Below, piece by piece: positions 52,541 to 63,400 of a DNA stretch of 64,000 nt. The stretch is taken from assembly GCA_017619315.1 (NCBI GenBank), contig JAFZSN010000003.1:1-64000 (forward strand), in the 5' to 3' direction. Position 1 is the stretch's first letter. The number at the start of each line of letters is the position of its first letter. The DNA comes from Candidatus Saccharimonadota bacterium. Lineage in GTDB: Bacteria; Patescibacteriota; Saccharimonadia; Saccharimonadales; Saccharimonadaceae. Made by a program: the position numbers and the translations under genes. The notes beneath the pieces were generated by a model. The model saw nothing but the letters and a program-made list of their open reading frames with translations. It was not told the origin of the DNA and made no database searches.

Positions 52541-54058
52541 TTATTTTGCGTATTCAACCGCGCGTGTCTCGCGGATTACATTAACCTTAATCACGCCCGG
52601 ATAGCTCATGGTTGCTTCAATCTTGTTTGCGATATCACGTGCAAGTTTCAAAGCCGACAAATCATCGATCTGCTTCGGTTCTACCACCACGCGAATTTCA
52701 CGACCAGCCGAAATTGCATAAGCCTTGTCGATACCAGTAAACGAAGTTGCAATGTTTTCGAGATCACGCATTCTCTCAGCAAAGTTCTCTGCCGAAATGT
52801 TACGTGCACCTGGCCTTGCCGCCGAAATCGCATCCACAATTTTCACAATGATAGCTTCCGGCGTCGTTGGCTCAATATCATCATGATGCGCCGCCATCGC
52901 GTGCACCACTTCATCCGGCATGCCATATTTCTTTGCAAGCTCCGCACCAATCTCTGCGTGCTTACCTTCAATTTTGTGAGTTACTGCCTTACCAATATCA
53001 TGGAGAAGCGTTGCAGTCTTCGTGATTCTTTTGTCGGCACCAATTTCTTCTGCAATCATGCCGGCCATGTGCGCCATCTCGATCGAGTGTAGTAGCACGT
53101 TCTGACCATACGAGGTTCTAAACTTTAGCTCACCCAAGAGATGCAAAATCTCGCGCGGAATGCCTACCACGCCAACTTCGCGTGCTGCATCCTCACCTGC
53201 TCTTACCACTTCCTTTTCAATCTCGCGCTCTGCCTTAGCTACCGATTCTTCGATCGAAGCCGGATTAATACGACCGTCCTTCATCAATCTCTCCAAAGCA
53301 TATCTAGCGACCTGTCTTCTAATCGGATCAAACGATGACAAAACGATCATGCCAGGAGTATCATCGACAAGCACATCTACACCCGTCGCTCTTTGCAAAG
53401 CCTGAATGTTACGCCCTTCCTTACCAATGATTCTACCTTTCATGTCATCATCAGGCAACTTTAACGCCGTCACGGTTCTGTCAGCCGTCACTTCAGAAGA
53501 CATTCTTTCCATCGCCGTAAGCAGCACTGCCTGTGCAGTTTCATCGATTTCATGCTTGATTTCTTTTTGCTCTTTCGCCACCAAACCAGCCAAATCTTGC
53601 TTGATGTCGTTTTCTGTCATCTTCATCAACTTGTCTCTCGCGTCTTGCTTCGAAAGTCCCGCGATCTTTTCGAGCTTCTCGTGCTGTTTGGTTCTAATGT
53701 TGCGAACTTCTGTTTTTAGCTCTTCGAGCTCTTTCTCTTCCTTACTTAATTTCTCTGTCTTTTTCTCAAGCTGATCGAGTTTCGCATCAAGCGTAGTCTC
53801 TCTTTCCGCTAAACGATTCTCTGTTCGTTTCCATTCCTTGCGTCGTTCATTTTCCTCGCTTTGATTCTTCTCGGTTACTTTTGCAGCTTCCTTCTTTGCA
53901 GCAAGTACGATGTCCGATGCTTCACGCTTTGCCTTCCGCACTAAATCGTCGGCCTTTTCCTTCCCCCCATTCTCATTGCGCTTGTTGTACGCAAAAATAC
54001 CACCAGCACCCACCGCCAAACCAGCGACCGCCGCGATAATCGGAATTACAATTTCCAT
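52541..54058 (-). CDS. rny: Ribonuclease Y
   Basis: 505 residues, full length. N-terminal membrane anchor (3-24), a long coiled coil (about 30-190), a KH domain with GRIIGKEGRNIQALQRATGV, and an HD phosphohydrolase domain with LLHDIGKAVTHKIEG (metal-binding HD). RNase Y starts mRNA decay at the membrane. AAAGGGA lies 7 nt before the ATG. Confidence 0.97.
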   Translation of the reverse strand: MEIVIPIIAAVAGLAVGAGGIFAYNKRNENGGKEKADDLVRKAKREASDIVLAAKKEAAKVTEKNQSEENERRKEWKRTENRLAERETTLDAKLDQLEKKTEKLSKEEKELEELKTEVRNIRTKQHEKLEKIAGLSKQDARDKLMKMTENDIKQDLAGLVAKEQKEIKHEIDETAQAVLLTAMERMSSEVTADRTVTALKLPDDDMKGRIIGKEGRNIQALQRATGVDVLVDDTPGMIVLSSFDPIRRQVARYALERLMKDGRINPASIEESVAKAEREIEKEVVRAGEDAAREVGVVGIPREILHLLGELKFRTSYGQNVLLHSIEMAHMAGMIAEEIGADKRITKTATLLHDIGKAVTHKIEGKHAEIGAELAKKYGMPDEVVHAMAAHHDDIEPTTPEAIIVKIVDAISAARPGARNISAENFAERMRDLENIATSFTGIDKAYAISAGREIRVVVEPKQIDDLSALKLARDIANKIEATMSYPGVIKVNVIRETRAVEYAK

Positions 54059-54186
54059 AAATTCCCTTTCTAATTGTTTTTGTCGATATTTTTCTCTATA
54101 TCAACGGGTTAACAAATAACATCAAATAATAATATTCCAAGTCTAATTATACCACAAATGCCAAAATTTTTCTTTTACCAAAAATA

Positions 54187-54405
54187 TTACGCAGCAATTC
54201 TCATCACTACCGCACCAGTAGAACTGCTTCGCACCACCAAGTCCACGCCATTACTAGCGCGTTCTACTCTATGAGTTACGAATCCTGCAGAATTCCTCAC
54301 GACCAATGAATTAGATAATATGCTCCCCTCAATATATGATCTGCTGCCGTCCGGTGCATGATAAATCAGCCCATTCCTGAGCAGCATTTCTTCTAAATAA
54401 CCCAT
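54187..54405 (-). CDS. Hypothetical 72-residue protein
   Basis: Two similar beta-rich stretches (SYIEGSILSNSLVVRNSAG and VERASNGVDLVVRSSSTG) suggest a small repeat fold. A GTGGAG site lies 9 nt before the ATG. There is no membrane segment and no recognised family. Flanks of 130-180 bp hold no other feature I can see. Confidence 0.45.
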   Translation of the reverse strand: MGYLEEMLLRNGLIYHAPDGSRSYIEGSILSNSLVVRNSAGFVTHRVERASNGVDLVVRSSSTGAVVMRIAA

Positions 54406-54582
54406 TTGTTAAACTCCACTTATCACTTATCACCCTCAGTCTACTACGCCATTCTCAAAAAAGCAAGCATAAACCCTAACAACCTAAAGAATGCTAAGCT
54501 AATCCTTCGAGCAAATCCAAAACCTTTTCAAAAAACCATAATCATTATAAAATAATATCAAACCATAAAAAGGATACTTAAT

Positions 54583-55596
54583 ATGAATAATGACCCTCTA
54601 GAACCAAATAACACGCCAAACAATGCACCGTCCGGTGCGCCAGCCACGCCGCCGACTCCCGCCCCAGCCGCATCGCCGGCCGCATCGCCAGCCGCATCGC
54701 TGGCCGCATCTCCAGCACCATCCCCAGCTACGTCTCCGACGGCTTCTCCGGCGGCTTCTCCAACCGCATCCCCAACCGAAGCCCCAGCTGAAACCCCAAC
54801 CGCAGCTCCAACCGAAGCCCCAACCGAAGCCCCAGCCAACGCACCCACAAATAATCCTCCCGAAGCTCACAAAAAACCCATTGCCCTTATCTGCATCATC
54901 GCCACTCTTTGTGCTGCACTCATTGCAACTGTTGTGGTTTTAGTTATTAGTCTCAACCCTGGCGACAATAACGCCAATAAACAATCGGCCGAAACAACCC
55001 AAAACGATGACTATAAAGACAAACAAGATTATGATATCGACGATGATTATAACGATATAAACGACGGGTCAGGCACAGCGGGTTCAGGCGGCAATGCCAA
55101 CCTCACTAACAATTGGCAAGATTACAGTTTCTCTGTCAATGGCCAAACACTTTCGCTGCCTCTTTCGTATCAAAGCCTATCTACCGCTTCTGGCTTTACC
55201 ATGAAAGAAGCTGACGCGGGTTCAACCATCGCTTCGAACTACTACACTTTGGCTAATTTATTCCAAGATGGCAAACTCGCACTATACACCGAAGTCGCCA
55301 ACAATTCAAACGATTATCTAAAACTATCTGACTGCGAAGTCACTAGGGTTTCCCAGACATCATACATGGTACAAAACGGTGCAGCTACCGTCACCTTCCC
55401 GGGAAATCTCTATGTAGGCATGGCTATGGATGAAAGCACTCTTACTGGTATCCTCGGCGCACCTAACGAATCCAAAGATTACAGCGGAACCAAAGAAATC
55501 AGATACTTCGCCGATCCGTCCTGGACAACCGCAAACTACTATCGAATCACCATAAAAGATGGCGTAATTGACGAGATAGCCCTAGACAACCGCTAA
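54583..55596 (+). CDS. Membrane protein with Ala/Pro repeats and BamE-like C-terminal domain
   Basis: 337 residues. Residues 10-95 are low-complexity Ala/Pro/Ser/Thr repeats (AASPA, EAPAE, EAPTE), then a membrane helix (about 104-128), an acidic Asp-rich linker and an extracellular domain (about 175-337) whose end, ESTLTGILGAPNESKDY, then WTTANYYRITIKDGVIDEIAL, resembles the SmpA/BamE fold. The repeats are cytoplasmic, which is unusual for such a Pro/Ala stalk. AAAGGATAC is a weak ribosome site. Confidence 0.72.
   Translation: MNNDPLEPNNTPNNAPSGAPATPPTPAPAASPAASPAASLAASPAPSPATSPTASPAASPTASPTEAPAETPTAAPTEAPTEAPANAPTNNPPEAHKKPIALICIIATLCAALIATVVVLVISLNPGDNNANKQSAETTQNDDYKDKQDYDIDDDYNDINDGSGTAGSGGNANLTNNWQDYSFSVNGQTLSLPLSYQSLSTASGFTMKEADAGSTIASNYYTLANLFQDGKLALYTEVANNSNDYLKLSDCEVTRVSQTSYMVQNGAATVTFPGNLYVGMAMDESTLTGILGAPNESKDYSGTKEIRYFADPSWTTANYYRITIKDGVIDEIALDNR
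54640..54845 (+). repeat. Low-complexity Ala/Pro-coding DNA repeats
   Basis: Imperfect 12- to 18-bp repeats (GCCGCATCGCC, GAAGCCCCA types) within the N-terminal coding region of the preceding gene; likely to vary in copy number. Confidence 0.7.
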
Positions 55597-55602
55597 ATAA
55601 TT

Positions 55603-55637
55603 AAAAATAACCGGCCTTACATAGACCGGTTATTTTT
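55603..55637. terminator. Bidirectional intrinsic terminator
   Basis: AAAAATAACCGG paired with CCGGTTATTTTT across an 11-nt loop, between convergent genes. Confidence 0.92.
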
Positions 55638-56550
55638 ATCCCCAAAATCCGCGCTTTTTTGTCTTCTTAAATTCTTCTAAAAGATCTTTTTGCTTGCGCG
55701 ACAAATTCTTCGGTGTCTCCACAATTACCGTCACAATATGAGGACCGCGATCCCCATCAGAACGAAACGGCACACCATGTCCAGAAAGCTTAAATGGTGT
55801 TCCGCTTTGCGTACCTGCCGGAACCTTCATCGTCACTACACCATCCACTGTCTCAACTTCAATCTCACACCCAAGCGCCGCATCCACCATACTAATTCTC
55901 TGTTCGGACAGGATAATCGCACCTTCTCTCGTCAAATGCTTGTGTGGCTTCACCCGAATTCTCACATACAAATCACCAGGCCCCGAACCACCTTCCGGTG
56001 CCGGACCACCTTTACCACTGAGCCTAATAGACATTCCGTCATCAATCCCTGCCGGGATTTTCACTTTCAAATCTTCGCCATTCACAGACACGGTCTTAGT
56101 CGTACCAAAAATCGCTTCTTCAAATGTAAGAGTTACACTAGTCTGAAGATCTGGACCTTTACGCGGTCGCCTTGCGCCCGCAGCGCCAAATCCAAATAAG
56201 CTCCCCAGGATATCATCAAAAGCTCCCCCGCCACCAAAGTCAAAGTTAAACGTCTGACCATTATAGTTAAATCCACCACCAAACGGATTACCACCACCCG
56301 AGAATGGATTTCCACCAGCACCCCCAACACCAGCATGGCCAAATTGATCGTAACGAGCCCGCTTCTGCTTATCCGAAAGCACATCATGCGCCTCGTTGAT
56401 CTCTTTAAACTTAGCCTCAGCCTCTTTATCGCCGGGGTTCTTATCGGGGTGGTATTTTACAGCCAATTTCCGATAAGCCTTTTTAATTTCGTCATCAGAT
56501 GCGTTCTTCGAAACACCCAAAACTTCGTAGTAATCTTTTTTACCTGTCAT
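55636..56550 (-). CDS. dnaJ: DnaJ-family co-chaperone without zinc finger
   Basis: 304 residues. J domain with the HPD motif (His34-Pro-Asp), a Gly/Phe-rich region (about 70-130) and the DnaJ C-terminal substrate domains ([37 protein letters not shown]). The four CxxCxGxG zinc repeats are absent, so this is the type II/CbpA-like layout. It stimulates DnaK. The frame opens with GTG nine codons earlier, but TATAAT (56560-56565) lies within that stretch, so the ATG at 56550 is the start. A CIRCE site overlaps the promoter. Confidence 0.92.
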   Translation of the reverse strand: MTGKKDYYEVLGVSKNASDDEIKKAYRKLAVKYHPDKNPGDKEAEAKFKEINEAHDVLSDKQKRARYDQFGHAGVGGAGGNPFSGGGNPFGGGFNYNGQTFNFDFGGGGAFDDILGSLFGFGAAGARRPRKGPDLQTSVTLTFEEAIFGTTKTVSVNGEDLKVKIPAGIDDGMSIRLSGKGGPAPEGGSGPGDLYVRIRVKPHKHLTREGAIILSEQRISMVDAALGCEIEVETVDGVVTMKVPAGTQSGTPFKLSGHGVPFRSDGDRGPHIVTVIVETPKNLSRKQKDLLEEFKKTKKRGFWG

Positions 56551-56570
56551 AGTAATCCTATTATAACCCA

Positions 56571-56597
56571 CTAGCACTCAAAACGCAAGAGTGCTAA
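56571..56597 (-). promoter_or_regulatory. CIRCE operator (HrcA site) of dnaJ
   Basis: On the minus strand TTAGCACTC-N9-GAGTGCTAG, 6 bp upstream of the dnaJ -10 box. It pairs dnaJ with dnaK in one heat-shock regulon. Confidence 0.92.
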
Positions 56598-56605
56598 TTA
56601 ACTCC

Positions 56606-58459
56606 CTATTGAACCTGTTGTATCTGCTGCGTCGCCTGCTGAGCCTGCTGACCAGGCGTGGTCGTAATCAAAGCTTCTTCTGTCTCCGAAGCAATAATTT
56701 GAATATGCACGTGATTCTGCCCAGCAAAGAACAACCCTTGTCCCACCGGGAAATTTGCCAGCCTTCTCTTCTCTTCCTCAGTCAGTTTAAACACATCCGA
56801 AAGCACATCCACTGCCGATGCCGATTGCTTAAGGAGTAACTGCATCGACGAGTTTGCCACAATCGCACGGCCCATCTTGGATCCCATGAAATCTTCCACG
56901 TCCTGCGTAATTGTCGTGAGACCAAGATAGTACTTCCTCGCCCTCTTCGCAAGTGAGAACAAGAAGTTTGACGAATCCTCGTGCTGCATCAATTGCCAAG
57001 CCTCATCCACGATTAGAAGACGCTTCTTCTGCTCGGCGCGCACCACATTCCAAATATGCGACAACACGATATACATCGCAACCGGACGAAGTTCTTCTTC
57101 GAGATCCCGAATATTAAACACCACCATTTGGTTATTAATATCCACATTAGACTGCTGTGAGAAAATACCTGCGAACGTACCGCTCGTATACTTACGAAGC
57201 CTCTGCGCAAGCTGCGGACCAGACCCCTCCATATGTAGCAAAGTATCATACAAATTCGCAATCGTCGGCGGAGTAGATTGGTGCGTCAAAGGATCAGACG
57301 TAATCCCAGCCCTAGCATAAGTGTCAATCAAAGCTTGGTCAAGATCTGCTTCCTCATTTGCTGTTAGTGCCGGCACCATTTGCCCAGAGCTTGTCACTTG
57401 GTTACCACCCAGCATCAATCTAAACAAACCGTGTAAAGTCACCAAGTTCGCCCTAAGTGCATCATTCGAATCTTCCGAATCAACCACCTTTGGCAAATCA
57501 AACGGATTGATTCTCGCATCAGAGTTAAGCGATAACCTAATATGCGATCCACCTACCGCGTCACAAAGCTTCTGATACTCATTCTCAGGATCGATAATAA
57601 TAATATCCGCACCTATCATCATCGAACGAAGCGCCTCAAGCTTCACAGTAAACGACTTACCTGCACCAGACTTCGCAAACACTACCATGTTGGCATTCTC
57701 AAGACTAAACCTATCAAAAATCACCAAACCATTATTGTGCATATTCACACCATAAAGAATCCCTTTATCCTGCGTCAAATCTGCCGAAGTAAATGGGAAA
57801 GATGTCGATATCGCGCCAGTATTCATATTACGTCGAATCTGTAACTGGTCAGTACATTGTGGCATTGACGAATTAAGTCCTTGCTCTTGCTGCGAATTTG
57901 CCACTTTCGAGAACACCATTTGCTGCCCAAAGATCGTCTCGATCTTCTGCTGCACAAATTTTAACTCATCCAAAGAATCCGCCCAAATTGTCACATAAAG
58001 CCCAAAGCGGAAAAACTTTTCGGCGCCTAGCTGCAATTGATCACGTAGCTCCTCAGTATCAGCGAGTGCCGCCTCAAGCTCAGGGTCACGCACCTTGCCT
58101 TTTTCAACATTTAAGTTCATTGACGCCTCAAGCTGAGTCGCTTTCGTACGCAAATTCTTCATCACTACTGCCGACTCCACCGGATAAATATACATAGAAA
58201 CATCGACTACTTCGTCGATATTAATAATCGGCGAAAGCCACCCAGTGTATAGGGACCTCGGATAACCATATATATATAATGTACGCCCATACTTATTTCC
58301 TAATCTAAAATAATCCGAATGAATCTCAATCGCAGATGGAGAAATCAAATCTCTTAGCGTGTTCGTACCCTGTTCAAACGCTCTCTGTATTTCCGCCGCT
58401 TCCATCGCCTCAGCTTGCGCTGCGATTTCTGCTGGAGTTAATTGTTTCTTCTTAGCCAT
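56606..58459 (-). CDS. virB4: VirB4/TraC-like type IV secretion ATPase
   Basis: 617 residues, shorter than typical VirB4 (about 800). N-terminal domain of the CagE/TrbE type (1-230), then a RecA-like ATPase with Walker A KSGAGKS (263-269), IDPENEYQKL, Walker B RLLIVDEAWQLM and the GLTTITQDVEDF motif. Gln-rich C-terminus. It powers a type IV-like transport system; Saccharibacteria often carry such a module. Overlaps the upstream gene by 8 bp. Confidence 0.92.
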   Translation of the reverse strand: MAKKKQLTPAEIAAQAEAMEAAEIQRAFEQGTNTLRDLISPSAIEIHSDYFRLGNKYGRTLYIYGYPRSLYTGWLSPIINIDEVVDVSMYIYPVESAVVMKNLRTKATQLEASMNLNVEKGKVRDPELEAALADTEELRDQLQLGAEKFFRFGLYVTIWADSLDELKFVQQKIETIFGQQMVFSKVANSQQEQGLNSSMPQCTDQLQIRRNMNTGAISTSFPFTSADLTQDKGILYGVNMHNNGLVIFDRFSLENANMVVFAKSGAGKSFTVKLEALRSMMIGADIIIIDPENEYQKLCDAVGGSHIRLSLNSDARINPFDLPKVVDSEDSNDALRANLVTLHGLFRLMLGGNQVTSSGQMVPALTANEEADLDQALIDTYARAGITSDPLTHQSTPPTIANLYDTLLHMEGSGPQLAQRLRKYTSGTFAGIFSQQSNVDINNQMVVFNIRDLEEELRPVAMYIVLSHIWNVVRAEQKKRLLIVDEAWQLMQHEDSSNFLFSLAKRARKYYLGLTTITQDVEDFMGSKMGRAIVANSSMQLLLKQSASAVDVLSDVFKLTEEEKRRLANFPVGQGLFFAGQNHVHIQIIASETEEALITTTPGQQAQQATQQIQQVQ

Positions 58460-59450
58460 TTACCTCTCCCTTTGCTTCCTCATTTGGGTTACCCTTTTTA
58501 ACATACATTGTTGCGACCTTAGAGAAATCCACTAACGGCTCCCTCACTGCAGTATCCGGATTATTATAATTATAATAAAGCTCAGCTAGCTCTTTAGTGT
58601 TAAGCCTCACGGAATGAATACCAATCTGAAATAACCCAGACACCACCGCATCAACCCTGTTGTTAATCTCGGTCATTGCTTTATCATAAGTAGGCCTGTC
58701 TATCTTAATTGCGTTTGGAGTCCTATTTTTCGAAAACGCTTTGAAGAAACTCTTTGTCTGCTGCACCAATTTCTCAGCATCAAGCGACGTATAATACGGG
58801 ATCACCACAAAGAAAGACTTATCCATAATATTTGCTTCCTGAGACAAGACATCGATAAAGTTGATGTAGTCATCCATTAATACGCCAAGTAACATATTGT
58901 CATTGTTGCGACGAATGTCATTCAATCTATCAATGTACGGACCAATATCAACTCTTTGTGACCTTACTAATATCTGAGTAGTAAATTTCAAAGAGTTTAA
59001 GAAGTTCTGATACGAATACTCCACCCCTTCTCTTTCCACGTCAGACATAAGATCAAAGTTGATTGATTTACATGCTACCACAGCCCTGAAGGAACCATCC
59101 TTCATGATCACCACATTATCGCGAAGTTCCGAAATCATTAAAGTAGATTGAGTAGCGGTTGGCGATTCCTTATTCGGTGAAACCGGATTAGCTTGTGCCG
59201 CATTTACCGCCGCCGCACCAAGATTCGCCGCACCAAGATTTTGCATCATACCTTGCCCAGGCATCATCGTCTGAGGACCAGTCTGCACTGCAGCCTGACC
59301 TGGCATCATAATTTGTGGGCCAGCTGGCGCTGCACCCTGATTCGGCATGATCATTTGCGGACCATCTGGCACCGCAGCCTGACCACCAGCCATCGGCTGT
59401 GGCATCTGCTGCATGTTCGCATTATTTTGATTTATTTGTTGTGGATCCAT
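58452..59450 (-). CDS. TraC/VirB4 N-terminal-like protein of the secretion module
   Basis: 332 residues. The first 110 are Met/Gln/Pro/Ala-rich low complexity (PQMIMPNQGAAPAGPQIM); the rest (ISELRDNVVIMKDGSFRAVV through LNTKELAELYYNYNNPDT) resembles the N-terminal non-ATPase half of VirB4/TraC. It looks as if a VirB4-type protein is split into this piece and the next ATPase gene, or as if a paralogue lost its ATPase domain. No membrane segment. It starts 3 bp after the PrgI gene's stop. Confidence 0.72.
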   Translation of the reverse strand: MDPQQINQNNANMQQMPQPMAGGQAAVPDGPQMIMPNQGAAPAGPQIMMPGQAAVQTGPQTMMPGQGMMQNLGAANLGAAAVNAAQANPVSPNKESPTATQSTLMISELRDNVVIMKDGSFRAVVACKSINFDLMSDVEREGVEYSYQNFLNSLKFTTQILVRSQRVDIGPYIDRLNDIRRNNDNMLLGVLMDDYINFIDVLSQEANIMDKSFFVVIPYYTSLDAEKLVQQTKSFFKAFSKNRTPNAIKIDRPTYDKAMTEINNRVDAVVSGLFQIGIHSVRLNTKELAELYYNYNNPDTAVREPLVDFSKVATMYVKKGNPNEEAKGEVNG

Positions 59451-59453
59451 AAT

Positions 59454-60377
59454 TTAGTGTAACGATATAAAAACTTCGCCCTCTTCTTTATTGTTTATAC
59501 GATTAGCCTCCTTTGCAATTGTTGCAACAGAATAACTTGGATTGTTTGATAATTCTATTATACTAGATTTTGGCTGATTTTCATTTATTTCATTAGCATT
59601 TTCCACAAGCTTAGTAAAGCTATCTGGTTGCACCACTACGTCACTTTCGGATTTACTAATACCATCGAACTTCGCCAGCGGATCAAATGATTCTTTCGGT
59701 TCTTCGCGATCGCTGGCCCCAACCGGCTCAGTTACATCATTCCCCATTCCATTCTGCTCATTCGTATCAATTTTTCCATAGAGCAACTCATTCTTATCAA
59801 TCGCTTCCCGCATTTCCCTCATCACCTCTGCATGCCGATCGTTTTCATCCCTCATAATCGAATCGGCCAAATCGTCAAAATGATTTGTTTCAAACATGTC
59901 TTTCACAGTCTCTGCCTCAGCCCGTAGATCCTCCTGCATCGAATTAGCCGCTACTCCCTTAATTGCATACCCTTCAGTGTCAACAATGTCCGCAAGGAAT
60001 GATAATCTGTGTGTCGCTTCCTCACCAGTAATTTGTCTACCTCTATCATCATTTTCGATCTTTGGAGCCAAAATATTTATATTTGAACCAGTATGCCCCG
60101 GCTCCCATTTTCTCGTATGCGGTTTTAGATAATAAGAAACAAGAGCTGCAAGATACGTCTCCATTGGCTGGTCTTTCTTAATTGGGAGTGCCAAAGCCGC
60201 AAATAACAGTATCGGCGGTACCGGGATAATCGCAAGCAACGGAAAGATTTGAAAGAGCCCCACCGCAAGCGCAATCAGCCCACCGCACACCAAAAGATAC
60301 ACGAACTGCCGAAAACTAAACGGCCCGAGAAGTTTATCATCCGCCTCAACATCTTGAGGCACCTTATACTGCGCCAT
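59454..60377 (-). CDS. PrgI-family membrane protein
   Basis: 307 residues. PrgI domain in the first 100: KVPQDVEADDKLLGPFSFRQ, two close membrane helices (about 26-44 and 48-66), then PMETYLAALVSYYLKPHTRKW. A long acidic cytoplasmic tail follows. PrgI proteins are VirB3-like partners of VirB4 in Gram-positive conjugation systems. First gene of the three-gene module; TATAAT lies 9 nt before the ATG. Confidence 0.85.
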   Translation of the reverse strand: MAQYKVPQDVEADDKLLGPFSFRQFVYLLVCGGLIALAVGLFQIFPLLAIIPVPPILLFAALALPIKKDQPMETYLAALVSYYLKPHTRKWEPGHTGSNINILAPKIENDDRGRQITGEEATHRLSFLADIVDTEGYAIKGVAANSMQEDLRAEAETVKDMFETNHFDDLADSIMRDENDRHAEVMREMREAIDKNELLYGKIDTNEQNGMGNDVTEPVGASDREEPKESFDPLAKFDGISKSESDVVVQPDSFTKLVENANEINENQPKSSIIELSNNPSYSVATIAKEANRINNKEEGEVFISLH

Positions 60378-60430
60378 ATACTATACATTATACCACAAAC
60401 GTTTTAACGTTGCGCATATACACACTCAAC

Positions 60431-60457
60431 AATCTCGCGCCTATTGGACGCGAGATT
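60431..60457 (-). terminator. Hairpin after the FISUMP gene
   Basis: AATCTCGCG paired with CGCGAGATT, 31 bp after the stop codon in the minus direction. No T-run follows, so it may act as a 3'-end stabiliser. Confidence 0.5.
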
Positions 60458-60488
60458 CGTGTAAACGGAAGCTGAAAAACTTACAAGC

Positions 60489-63400
60489 CTAAGACGTCTT
60501 AAAACACCTAACATACAATCCGTTGCCCCGGTTACTCTGACCAATGGAATATAAATAACTCTCCGGAGGCAAGTACAGGTTGTGACGATCCGTAGCATCA
60601 AACGCAGTAGCAGACCACAAATAATCGTATCCAGCATCAACGAGCATACCATTATTGTAATAACCACCAAATTGAGAATGGAGAACATGATCCCTATAAA
60701 ACGAAAGACTGCTCAATTCACTTTGCGTAGGCAGTCGCCAACCAGCCGGGCAAATATCATAAGTTGCGTCCGTATTATTAGAAGAACCAGTCACAGTCAT
60801 CGCCGAAGCTGCTGCAAAGTTATACCAGACAGCAGGGTCACCATTGTCATCTACTCCAGTATGTATTCTAGCCTCATCATAGCTATCTCCCGATGTCAAA
60901 TCACCGTAGGTAATCGTAGTAGCCGAAGCCACATTTGAAGTAGCAGGATCCAAATTAGTACCAGTAAAGCGAAGGTTCTGCGTCATCCAGTAAACGCCAT
61001 TCCGCCCGGCGACTTCGTACTTATTGCCATCACGACTATCACTAAAAATTGCAGTGTAGCCTCCCGATGGTATAACAGTAGCAAGAGATGAAACTGTCTG
61101 TTCCTGCATAGTAGGCGTAATGTCTTTAACACACCTAACATAAAACCCATAGAGTCGAGTGTCACGGTAAACAGTGAGGTTCTGATCATCGGTATACCAC
61201 TCCAACCAGTACCCTTGCTCAGGATCAGCCCCAGTACCACCAGCCCCAGTAGAAGCCCACCAACCACCGGAGTATTCAGGCGCTTCGAGATCAGAATAGA
61301 AGTAGCCACCAGCAACAGGTTTAAACGCATCCACATAAGACGTAATGTCGCTCATCTCATTCCGGTATGGCAATCTCCAACCAGCTGGGCAAATATCGTA
61401 CATCGCATTCTTACTCTCAATCTCGCCGCCATCACTAGTCACAGTCATGGCCGAAGCTGCCGCAAAGTTATACCAGACAGTAGGATCGCCGTTATCGTCC
61501 ACACCTTCATGAATCCTGGCCTCATCAAATACAATTAATTCATGGCCCGCGAGCTCTCCATAAGTAATCGTAGTATTAGAAGCCACATTCGAAGTAGCAG
61601 GGTCCAAATTAGTGCCAGTGAAGCGAAGGTTCTGCGTCATCCAGTACTGATTACCGATCTTAGTGACCTCGTACTCTTTATTATCACGAGCATCTCTATA
61701 TACTGCGCTGTCGCCCTCATTTGGCATGTCGGCAGCAAGTGATAAAGCGGTTTGTGCCTGCATGAATGGAGTGCTCTTTACACACCTAACATAGAATCCG
61801 CTGAGCCGGCTGGCGCCATAGCCGGTATTAAGAATACTGCCATTCCAGTTCAGGATATTACGACCTGTAGCACTAGGCGCAAAAGAAGACCACCAGTGAC
61901 CTTCGTCGAGGTTGGAGAGCCCACTGTAGTAGTAGCCGCCGGCGACAGGATTAAAGGCATTTACATAGGAAGTAGCGCGACTAATCTCGCCGGCTGTAGG
62001 AAGCCTCCACCCAGCCGGGCAAATATCGTAAATTGCATCTGTATCATTAGAATCACCAGTAATAGTACCAGCCGAAGCTGCTGCATAGTTATACCAGACT
62101 GTAGGATCACCATTGCTATCTACGCCTTCATGAATTCTTGGATCACTGTAGCTACTTCCAGAAGTAAGATCACCATAAGCGATCGTAGTATTAGAAGCCA
62201 CATTCGAAGTAGCAGGGTCCAAATTAGTGCCAGTGAAGCGTAGATTTTGCGTCATCCAGTACTGATTATCAATCTTAGTGACCTCGTACTCTTTGTTATC
62301 ACGAGCATCTCTGTACACTGCGCTATCGCCCTCATTTGGCAACGCGGCAGCAAGGGATGAAGCAGTTTGGCTTTGCATGGTCGGAACATTCTTAATACAC
62401 CTAACATAGAATCCAAAGCCACGGCTTTCATAGTTAGCCCAAAGATCACTGCCGTTCCAGTTCAGGCCATAACGACTCGTAACATTGGGTGAAGTAGTAG
62501 ACAACCACCAGCTACCTAAGTTTGGGTATTTGAGCGTACCATCGTAGTAGCCGCCGGTGACAGGGTTAAAAACACTTGCATAAGACCTAAGACCACTAGT
62601 TTCTCTAGTTGTTGGTAATCTCCAACCAGCTGGGCAAATGTCGTAAGCTGCATACGCATCGTTAAAGGTCCCAGTCACAGTCATGGCCGAAGCTGCTGCA
62701 TAGTTATACCAGACTGTAGGATCACCATTATCATCCACCCCGGTATGAATCCTAGCCTCATCATAACTAACACCGGAAGTAAGATTCCCATAAGTAATCG
62801 TAGTAGCAGAAGCAACATTCGAAGTAGAAGGATCGAGCGAGGTGCCAGTAAAGCGTAGATTCTGCGTCATCCAATAATCCCCATTAATTTTGGTAATTTC
62901 ATACTTCTTATTATCGCGATCGTCTTTAAATGTTGCCTTATCACCCTCATTCGGCATAGCGGCAGCAAGAGACGAAACCGTCTGATCTTGCATCGTAGGC
63001 GTTATATCTTTTATACAACGAATAGCCTGCCCTCTTGCCTTAGAATAATCAACTACACTGCCCTGTTGTTGATCTTCTACAAAAGATAGAGTATCAGCGG
63101 TGCTACCACCATGAGGAAAAGCTGTCCACAAATACCCCTCAACCCCCCCATCAACAAATGAATCACCACTATAATAGCCAGAAAGGGCACCATTGAAGTA
63201 TTCTGGCCAATCCAAGCTTATTCCTTGCTCATGAAGCACGCTTCCCAAATGATTAGACTCAACCAAAGACGGTAGCCTCCACCCCCTAGGGCAAATATCA
63301 CTTGTGGCTCTTTCGGTAGAAGGATTGGTCCCAGCCGTAGCAGCAGCAAATGAATAATAACCACCGCAAGGCTGGGCACTCGAACATGGCCCCTTACCTG

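Noticed and set aside
54558..54870. Ala/Gly- and Trp/Arg-rich frames opposite the Ala/Pro repeat
   Set aside because: They arise from low-complexity repeats of the real plus-strand gene.
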